Of a DNA stretch of 10,460 nt, positions 1 to 6,015 are shown piece after piece (within the stretch, counting starts at the first letter, position 1; every line of letters starts with the position of its first letter). Origin of the DNA: Planctomycetia bacterium (GTDB lineage Bacteria > Planctomycetota > Planctomycetia > Gemmatales > Gemmataceae). The position numbers and the translations under genes are program-made. Under the pieces are notes generated by a model. It worked only from the letters and a program-made list of their open reading frames with translations. It was not told where the DNA came from and did not search any database. Location of the stretch: NCBI GenBank assembly GCA_005773755.1, contig SXHE01000448.1, positions 1 through 10,460 of the forward strand, given 5' to 3'.

Positions 1-2026
1 CGCGGGCCGTAGTGTCGAGCGCCGCGGCCCGCGCTTCGAGCGCGCGAACCTCGGTCGCGGTCTGCGTCACAGCGATCAGGCGCGCGCGGAGCGCGAGCGC
101 GGAACCCGCGGTCAAGCGCTCGCGCTCTGCGGCCACGCCGTCGAGCGCGGCGAGGTTCGCGCCGGGGGCCGTGACCGCGGCGCGGTCGAACTCCGGCACC
201 TTTACCGCGAGGTCGCGCGCCTCGTCCGTCGCGCGCTGGAGATCGACGGCGCGCTGCGCCGCGGCGCGCGGGTCGCTCGTGAACCAGTAGGACGGGAAGA
301 ACGGCAGCGCGAGCAGCGACCGCGCGTCGGCAACCGCCGCGTCCCACGCCGGCACCGAGGGAGCGTCGGCCGCAACGCCAGCCGCGTTCAGCGCCGCGAC
401 CGCGCTCACCGCGGCGGGAACCGCCTTCGCCAAGCGGTCGAGGTGGAAGCGCGCGTCGTCTTTCGTTTCGTGGGCGAAGGTGTCGAGCTTGCAGCCGCGC
501 CACGGGTGGCCGGTGGGGTTGTCGAGAACCGGCTTGCAGTCCGCGAGGCCCGCGAGCGCGTCGCACCGTTGTTGTAGCGCGGTCATCGGGGCGGTCGCCG
601 CGTCCGGCACGGCGACGCGCGAGCGCGCGGGCGCGGCGTCGAGCTTCGCGACCTCGCCGTGCGCGCGGTACGCCGACCAGCCGAGCGGCGCGCGGACTTC
701 GTGCAGCGCCGCAACGAACTCGTTCAGCTTCCGCCGGCTCTCGGTCAGCACGGCCAGTTGCGCGGAATCGTCCGGCGCGCCGACGCGCCCGAGGTCGAGG
801 CACCGGCCCAGTTCCGCGACCGCCTCGCGCTTGTTGGCCTTGTGGCTGTGCAGTTCCAGGCAAAAGTCGCCGATCCCACAAGCGTCGAGCCGGTGCTTCA
901 CGACTTCGAGCGCCGCGGTCTTCTCGCTCACGAACAGCACCGTCTTGCCGGCGTTCAGCGCCTCGGCGATCATGTTCGCGATGGTCTGACTCTTCCCCGT
1001 TCCGGGCGGACCGTCCATGACGACGTGCGCGCCGCGCTTCCCCGCTTCGATGGCCTCGTGCTGGCTGCTGTCGGCGTCGAGAATGTGAACCGCCTGCGTC
1101 GGAGGCACGAGTTCGTCGAGCCGCACCGCGGGGGGCAGGTCGGCCGGCGGCGCGAGTGACACCGCGCTGTCACCGGCAATCGCGCGACAGAGCGCGTGCG
1201 CCTTCACGCGGTCCTCGTTGCGGCCCAGGTCTTCCCACATCGCCAGTTTCTGGAAGTTGAACACCCCGAGCGCCGCGTCCGCGACCGCGTCCCAGCGCGG
1301 GTAGTCCTTCTGCACCGCCGCCCGCACCGCGTCGAGGTACTTGGGCAAGCACTCCGGGTCTTCCGGGTCGAGCCACGTCGCGTCCGGCAGCACGAGCCGG
1401 AACTGCGCGCGCAGTAGTTCCGCGAGGCAGTGGTTCGGCAGGATGTCGTCTTCTTCGGCGACGAGCGTGAACGGCGCTTCGAACGACTCGCGCGCCAGCT
1501 TCACCGGCACGAGTAGTAGCGGCGCGCGAATCTCGTCCTGCGATTCGTTGCTCTCGTACCAGCGGAGGAACCCGAACGCGGCGTACAGCGTGGTGACGCC
1601 GTGGTCGCTCTGGGCCTCGTCGGACGTGCGCTTCAGGCGCAACAACCGGGCCGCGAGGTGCCGGTCGGTCATGTCGGTGAGCAGGTGTTCTGCTTTGAGG
1701 CGCTGCGACTTCAGTGACAGTTCGAGCAGGTCGCGGCACACGGCGTCTTCGTTCAACGCCGACTGGCCGTTCGCCGGGTCGAAGTCGGCGGAGAGCGTGT
1801 CCGCGTTCAGCACCTCTTGCGGCAGGCCGAGCAGGTCGCGCTTCCAGACGAAAGTGAGTTGTTCGCCGTCGCGCACGAGCCGCAACCACAGGTCGGTGGC
1901 GGTGGGGCGCACGAGCGCGACGCCGCCGACGCGCCCGGCCTCGAACTTCACGAGCCGGTTGCGCTTGGTGGTGTCGAGCAGCGCTTTGCGCCACTCGGCG
2001 AGGCGGGCGTCGAGGTCGAACGGCAT
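1..2026 (-). CDS. DUF4011-type superfamily 1 helicase, N-terminal part (C-terminus beyond left edge)
   Basis: This is a large cytoplasmic ATP-dependent helicase-like protein, presumably acting on nucleic acid. I translated the minus strand from ATG 2026 to base 2 and found 675 codons with no stop. Residues 12-29 (WRKALLDTTKRNRLVKFE) and 167-175 (RAPLLLVPV) match the DUF4011 N-terminal domain. Residues 317-322 (DADSSQ) resemble the Q motif, 339-346 (GPPGTGKS) are Walker A, and 363-376 (VLFVSEKTAALEVV) look like motif Ia. Residues about 400-675 are Ala/Arg/Glu-rich and largely helical, as in the insertion within helicase domain 1. Walker B and the second RecA-like domain lie off the window. Relatives usually exceed 1,500 residues and often end in a Vsr/DUF559-like nuclease or DUF3320 domain. 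I recall DUF4011-helicase-Vsr proteins being reported as antiphage systems; whether this one has such a tail cannot be seen. The start is the first plausible ATG, 11 residues before the conserved Trp. The Shine-Dalgarno site is weak (GAGA, 2032-2035 on the complement). Confidence 0.88.
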   Translation of the reverse strand, partial: MPFDLDARLAEWRKALLDTTKRNRLVKFEAGRVGGVALVRPTATDLWLRLVRDGEQLTFVWKRDLLGLPQEVLNADTLSADFDPANGQSALNEDAVCRDLLELSLKSQRLKAEHLLTDMTDRHLAARLLRLKRTSDEAQSDHGVTTLYAAFGFLRWYESNESQDEIRAPLLLVPVKLARESFEAPFTLVAEEDDILPNHCLAELLRAQFRLVLPDATWLDPEDPECLPKYLDAVRAAVQKDYPRWDAVADAALGVFNFQKLAMWEDLGRNEDRVKAHALCRAIAGDSAVSLAPPADLPPAVRLDELVPPTQAVHILDADSSQHEAIEAGKRGAHVVMDGPPGTGKSQTIANMIAEALNAGKTVLFVSEKTAALEVVKHRLDACGIGDFCLELHSHKANKREAVAELGRCLDLGRVGAPDDSAQLAVLTESRRKLNEFVAALHEVRAPLGWSAYRAHGEVAKLDAAPARSRVAVPDAATAPMTALQQRCDALAGLADCKPVLDNPTGHPWRGCKLDTFAHETKDDARFHLDRLAKAVPAAVSAVAALNAAGVAADAPSVPAWDAAVADARSLLALPFFPSYWFTSDPRAAAQRAVDLQRATDEARDLAVKVPEFDRAAVTAPGANLAALDGVAAERERLTAGSALALRARLIAVTQTATEVRALEARAAALDTTAR

Positions 2027-2220
2027 GGGGGTCTCGCGCGCGGGTGCGGGTCGCGTAGTCAGCGTAGGGGCCGGGGCGAACCGGAGCGGAGAAAATGTCG
2101 CGCGCGGCTGCAAGGAGATTCGTCCCACGGTGGCACCTCTTTTTCCGTTTCGTGTTCCCAATCCCGCGCCGCGGTGGGCTACTATGATGGAGTACTCGCC
2201 TCCCCACCCCGCGGCCCTCC
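2027..2220. promoter_or_regulatory. Divergent intergenic region with a weak candidate promoter
   Basis: This 194-nt gap separates the leftward helicase from the rightward cytochrome/DUF1501 cluster, so it must hold both promoters if both units start here. The best -10-like hexamer for the rightward unit is TATGAT at 2183-2188, which would give a leader of about 25 nt. No convincing -35 hexamer sits 16-18 nt upstream. An 8-bp perfect palindrome, GAGTACTC (2190-2197), and an 11-nt inverted repeat, CCGCGCCGCGG (2164-2174), flank the hexamer and could bind a regulator. I found no convincing promoter for the helicase. The call is weak because planctomycete promoter consensus is poorly known and the region is GC-rich. 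Confidence 0.25.
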
Positions 2221-4134
2221 ATGCGATCATTCCTCTCTGTCATCACGTTCACCATCTGCGTTGCGCCGGTTTCCGCGCAGCCGAAAGACAAACAGACCGA
2301 TTTCGCGCACGAAGTCGTACCGCTGCTCAAGACGAAGTGCACGAAGTGCCACACCAACGGCACCTACAAGGGCGGCGTCTCGTTCGACACGCGCGAAGCC
2401 CTGGTGAAGTCGAAAGCGGTCGTGCCGGGCAAGAGCGCGATGAGCGAGTTGCACAAGCGCGTCGTCACGAGGGACGCGGACCTGCGGATGCCGCCGGGGA
2501 AGGCCGAGCCGCTGACCGCGAAGGAAGCGGCCACGCTCGCCAAGTGGATCGACGACGGGCTGCCCTGGGAACCGGGGTTCACGTTCAAGCCCGCGACCTA
2601 CGTCGCGCCGCTGAAGCCGCGCAAGGTGAACGTGCCGGCCGCGAAGCCGGGCCTCGAACACCCCATCGACCGCATCCTCGATGCCTACTACACCGCGAAC
2701 AAGGTGACGCCGCCCGCGCAACTCGATGACTTTTCGTTCATGCGGCGCGCGTACCTCGACCTCATCGGCCTACCCCCAAGCGCGGATGAATACTACGAGC
2801 AAGAGGGTTCGTTGGCTGATCTCCGCCGGCCGGCACTCGTACGCAAACTGCTGAACGAAAACCGCGCCTACGCCGACCACTGGCTGGCGTTCTGGAACGA
2901 CGCCCTGCGAAACGAGTACCGCGGTACCGGCTACATCGACGGCGGGCGCAAGCAGATCACCGCGTGGCTCTATCAATCGCTGATCGAGAACAAGCCCTAC
3001 GACAAGTTCGCGCGCGAACTCATCAGCCCGACGCCGAACTCCGAGGGCTTCGCGAAGGGCATCAAGTGGCGCGGCGAGGTGAACGCGAGCCAGATCGTCG
3101 AGCTTCAGTTCGCGCAGAACGTCGGGCAGGTGTTCTTCGGCGCGAACCTGAAGTGCGCGTCGTGCCACGACAGCTTCATAGACAACTGGAAGCTGGCCGA
3201 CGCCTACGGGATGGCGGCGATCATCGCGGACAAGCCGCTCGCGGTTCACCGGTGCGACAAGCCGACCGGCGCGACCGCGAGCGCGAAGTTCCTGTTCCCC
3301 GAACTCGGCACCATCGACACAAACGCGCCCAAAACGAAGCGACTCGAACAGCTCGCGGCGCTCATCACGCACCCGGACAACGGCCGGTTCTCGCGCACGA
3401 TGGTGAACCGCGTGTGGCACCGGCTCATGGGCCGCGGGATCGTTCACCCGGTCGACGTGATGGGCAACAAGCCGTGGAGCGAAGACCTGCTCGACTACCT
3501 CGCCGTGTACTTCTCCGACAACGGCTACGACATCAAGAAGCTGATCGAGCACATCGCGACCTCGCAAGCGTACCAGTCAAAAGCGGTGCCGCTGGCGAAG
3601 GAGATCGCCGGCGACGGCTACGTCTTCCGCGGCCCCGAACTGAAGCGCCTCAGCGCCGAGCAGTTCCTCGATGCGATCTGGATGCTGACAAGCACCGCGC
3701 CCGTGGCGAAGTCCGGGGCGTTCCCCGGCACTCTGCCGCCCTTCCCCGCAACAACACCGAAGGAGCGCCAGTTCATTCGCGTCACGCTGGTCGATTGCGA
3801 CCCCCTGATGCGGTCGCTCGGCCGCCCGAACCGCGAGCAAGTCGTAACCACGCGCCCGGAACAACTGAGCACGCTACAGGCCCTCGACCTCGCCAACGGC
3901 CAGATTCTGACGACAACGCTCGAACGCGGCGCGGCGAACATCCTGAAAGCGAATCCGAAGGCAACGCCCGACGAACTGGCGGAGTGGGTGTTCGTCCGCG
4001 CGCTGGCACGCAAACCCACCGAAGGCGAGCGCACCGCCGCGAAGTCGCTGCTAGGCGACAAGCCCACCACCGAGAGCGTGGCAGACCTGCTGTGGGCTGT
4101 GGTGATGCTGCCCGAGTTCCAGTTGGTGAGGTAG
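2221..4134 (+). CDS. Planctomycete cytochrome c (PSCyt1) / DUF1549 / DUF1553 protein, compact form
   Basis: This 637-residue protein is predicted to be exported and haem-binding; its substrate is unknown. Residues 1-20 form a Sec signal peptide (hydrophobic core, then VSAQ). A PSCyt1-type cytochrome domain follows: C40-T-K-C43-H44 would attach haem, and Met90 of the MPP motif is a plausible axial ligand. DUF1549 starts near residue 147 (HPIDRILDAYY) and contains a second CxxCH at 312-316 (CASCH). DUF1553 runs from about 372 to the end (SRTMVNRVWHRLMGRGIV, 391-408). Only about 35 residues separate DUF1549 from DUF1553, so it lacks the coiled coil and LamG-like insert of its paralogue at 6016-9081. 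After CASCH comes DSFIDNWKL instead of the DHKFDP form. The ATG has no Shine-Dalgarno sequence (preceded by GCGGCCCTCC), but the signal peptide supports it. It leads the cluster and pairs with the DUF1501 protein at 4579-6012. The biochemical role is unproven. Confidence 0.93.
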   Translation: MRSFLSVITFTICVAPVSAQPKDKQTDFAHEVVPLLKTKCTKCHTNGTYKGGVSFDTREALVKSKAVVPGKSAMSELHKRVVTRDADLRMPPGKAEPLTAKEAATLAKWIDDGLPWEPGFTFKPATYVAPLKPRKVNVPAAKPGLEHPIDRILDAYYTANKVTPPAQLDDFSFMRRAYLDLIGLPPSADEYYEQEGSLADLRRPALVRKLLNENRAYADHWLAFWNDALRNEYRGTGYIDGGRKQITAWLYQSLIENKPYDKFARELISPTPNSEGFAKGIKWRGEVNASQIVELQFAQNVGQVFFGANLKCASCHDSFIDNWKLADAYGMAAIIADKPLAVHRCDKPTGATASAKFLFPELGTIDTNAPKTKRLEQLAALITHPDNGRFSRTMVNRVWHRLMGRGIVHPVDVMGNKPWSEDLLDYLAVYFSDNGYDIKKLIEHIATSQAYQSKAVPLAKEIAGDGYVFRGPELKRLSAEQFLDAIWMLTSTAPVAKSGAFPGTLPPFPATTPKERQFIRVTLVDCDPLMRSLGRPNREQVVTTRPEQLSTLQALDLANGQILTTTLERGAANILKANPKATPDELAEWVFVRALARKPTEGERTAAKSLLGDKPTTESVADLLWAVVMLPEFQLVR

Positions 4135-4139
4135 CACCC

Positions 4140-4538
4140 ATGAACGAGGCAATCGAACTGCACGATTCGACCGTTGCTGGCATTACCGAATTGTGCGGCA
4201 TCGCAACCCTGCACTTGCGTCCTGCGTACCTCCACCGCTCACAAGGCGCGCCCGGATGGAATGCGGGCACGGGTTGGGTGCAAGACTTCGACTTGGTGTT
4301 TACCGACGCAGACGTTGCACAGTCCTTCGCCGAATTCCCTCAGCAACTCGATACTGGCTCGTTGGAGGTCGGAGAGGAACGATTCGAGGATATTGTTTCG
4401 TTGCCGTTTGCTCGGGATGGGGAAGTTACGTTTTCGGCCGCTAGTGTGGTCGGAAGACCATTACTCATCCGGGCAAATGGCGTCAGACTCATGGCGCTCG
4501 GTGAGGCCAGATACGTTGAAGAGTTTCCCGGCTCCTGA
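4140..4538 (+). CDS. Small protein of unknown function, low GC
   Basis: I do not recognise this 132-residue protein. It has no signal peptide, membrane segment or cysteine cluster, so it is probably cytoplasmic, unlike every other product of the cluster. It begins with MNEAIELHDST and has alternating hydrophobic stretches, suggesting a small beta-rich domain. Two Trp lie in a Gly-rich part around residues 39-47 (GWNAGTGW). Evidence that it is real: a good ribosome site (GGTGAGG, 4125-4131, 8 nt before ATG) that overlaps the upstream stop codon; a 5-nt gap from the upstream gene; and an open frame ending just before the next gene. A longer open frame entering from upstream at 2964 is only a shadow of the cytochrome gene. 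GC is about 57% by hand count, against about 62-70% in neighbouring coding sequence, with more T-ending codons. This suggests a later insertion between two normally adjacent partners. A role as regulator or accessory factor is only a guess. Confidence 0.75.
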   Translation: MNEAIELHDSTVAGITELCGIATLHLRPAYLHRSQGAPGWNAGTGWVQDFDLVFTDADVAQSFAEFPQQLDTGSLEVGEERFEDIVSLPFARDGEVTFSAASVVGRPLLIRANGVRLMALGEARYVEEFPGS

Positions 4539-4565
4539 GAAGTCACGCCATTTGTGATGGGATTT

Positions 4566-4570
4566 GGAGA
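4566..4570 (+). promoter_or_regulatory. Ribosome binding site fixing the DUF1501 start at 4579
   Basis: GGAGA lies 8 nt upstream of ATG 4579. It overlaps the in-frame TTG at 4564, which would otherwise extend the protein by five residues. A codon inside the ribosome site cannot use that site, so ATG 4579 is preferred. This also gives a standard short N-region before the twin-arginine motif. Confidence 0.65.
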
Positions 4571-4578
4571 ACACTGCC

Positions 4579-6012
4579 ATGACCAATCGCGAACTCTCGC
4601 GCCGCGAATACCTACAAGCGATGACCGCGGCCGGCCTCGCCACACTTGCCGGGGGCGCGCCCAAACTCCGTGCGGAGCCGGTCGCGCACCCGAAGGCCAG
4701 CGCGGATACCGTCATTCTGCTGTGGATGGCCGGCGGGATGGGCGCGCCGGACACCTTCGACCCGAAGCGCTACACCAAGTTCGAGGTCGGCGTGCCGGTG
4801 GACAAGATCCTGTCCACGTTCCCGTCAATTGACACGGTCGTGGATAACATCAAGCTCACCGAGGGGCTTGAGCACGTCGCGAAGGTGATGGATCGCGGTA
4901 CGCTCATCCGGTCGCACGTCGTCGCGGACTTGGGCAACATCCTCCACTCGCGGCACCAGTACCACTGGCACACTGGTTACGTTCCGCCGCAGACGGTCGC
5001 GTGCCCGCACATCGGGGCGTGGATGGCGCGCGTGCTCGGGCCGCGGAACCCGGCGATCCCGGCGTTCATCAACATCGGCCAGAAGCTCGAGGGGCACGGC
5101 GAGAGCGAAGAGCTGAAGGCGTTCACGACGGGCGGGTTCTTCGGCACCGAGTTCGGGCCGTTCAACCTGCCGTTCCCCAGCGACGCGGTCGAGGCGGTGA
5201 AGCCGCCGAAGGGCATGACGCCGGAGCGATTCGCGGCCCGACACGCCAAGTTCAAGGAGTTACTGAAGGCCAGTCCCGTGGGCGAGATGGCGACTGACCA
5301 CCACCACGAGTCGATGCTGAAGTCCATCGAGAACGCGCACCGGCTGCTCACCAGCAAAGAGCGCGACGCCTTCGACATCACGAAGGAGCCGAAGGCGAGC
5401 TACGACAAGTACAACACCGGGCGGTTCGGCCTCGGCTGCCTACTCGCGCGCCGGCTCGCGGAGAGTGGCGCGCGGTTCATCGAGGTCACGACCGAGTACG
5501 TCCCGTTCCTGCATTGGGACACGCACGAGAACGGACACACCACTTACGCGCGCATGAAGAAGGAAATCGACCGCCCCATCGCGCAGCTCGTGCTCGACCT
5601 CGAACAGCGCGGGATGCTCGACCGCACGCTCGTCGTGCTGGCGAGCGAGTTCAGCCGCGACATGATGATCGAGGGCATTCCGGGCAGCACGGCGCGCGAC
5701 CAGTCGCGCGCGAAGACCGACAAGCTCGGCGAACTGAAGCACTACGGCCTGCACCGGCACTTCACCGGCAGCGGTTCCGTGCTGATGTTCGGCGGCGGCA
5801 TCAAGAAAGGGAACCTGTACGGCGAGACCGCGGCCGAGCGCCCGCTGGTCACGACGAAGAACCCGGTCAGCATCCGCGACCTGCACGCGACCATCTTCCA
5901 CGCGATGGGCGTGTCGCCGAAGACCGCGTTCGATGTGGAGAAGCGGCCGTTCTACGCGACCGAGGACGGCAAGGGCGTCCCGGTACTCGACCTGTTCGCG
6001 AAGGGAAAGTAA
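4579..6012 (+). CDS. Tat-exported DUF1501 protein, diverged motif set
   Basis: This 477-residue protein belongs to DUF1501, related to the alkaline phosphatase/sulfatase fold; its reaction is unknown. The N-terminus has a Tat signal, SRREYLQ (Arg8-Arg9), a hydrophobic stretch and likely cleavage after Ala32. The family landmarks are present but altered. GGMGAPDTFD (52-61) stands where family members usually have GGPSHLDLFD. HWDTH (312-316) is the metal-site-like motif. SEFSRD (356-361) replaces GEFGRT. LHRHF (391-395) stands in place of GRDHHP. GGG and RDLHAT (433-438) near the end are kept. The retained Asp and His residues suggest metal binding still occurs, while the loss of the Ser-His pair may change chemistry. 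It is separated from its cytochrome partner by the small gene at 4140-4538. Its stop (6010-6012) is followed by one codon and then the ATG of the next gene in the same frame. Length is normal for the family. Function as an enzyme is inferred. Confidence 0.93.
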   Translation: MTNRELSRREYLQAMTAAGLATLAGGAPKLRAEPVAHPKASADTVILLWMAGGMGAPDTFDPKRYTKFEVGVPVDKILSTFPSIDTVVDNIKLTEGLEHVAKVMDRGTLIRSHVVADLGNILHSRHQYHWHTGYVPPQTVACPHIGAWMARVLGPRNPAIPAFINIGQKLEGHGESEELKAFTTGGFFGTEFGPFNLPFPSDAVEAVKPPKGMTPERFAARHAKFKELLKASPVGEMATDHHHESMLKSIENAHRLLTSKERDAFDITKEPKASYDKYNTGRFGLGCLLARRLAESGARFIEVTTEYVPFLHWDTHENGHTTYARMKKEIDRPIAQLVLDLEQRGMLDRTLVVLASEFSRDMMIEGIPGSTARDQSRAKTDKLGELKHYGLHRHFTGSGSVLMFGGGIKKGNLYGETAAERPLVTTKNPVSIRDLHATIFHAMGVSPKTAFDVEKRPFYATEDGKGVPVLDLFAKGK

Positions 6013-6015
6013 CGC

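Noticed and set aside
1170..2363. 397-residue open frame on the minus strand across the helicase start and intergenic region
   Set aside because: It is out of frame with the DUF4011 reading, is Arg/Ala-rich low-complexity sequence, and crosses into the antisense of the cytochrome gene. It is a shadow caused by high GC.
1341..2729. 462-residue plus-strand open frame, including the ATGs at 2184 and 2187 as possible starts for the first cytochrome
   Set aside because: It is antisense to the helicase and then out of frame with the cytochrome gene. Its product shows no family features, and those ATGs do not lead into the cytochrome frame.
4564..4581. TTG start at 4564 for the first DUF1501 gene
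   Set aside because: The TTG overlaps the GGAGA ribosome site used by ATG 4579, and the extra five residues add nothing to the Tat signal.
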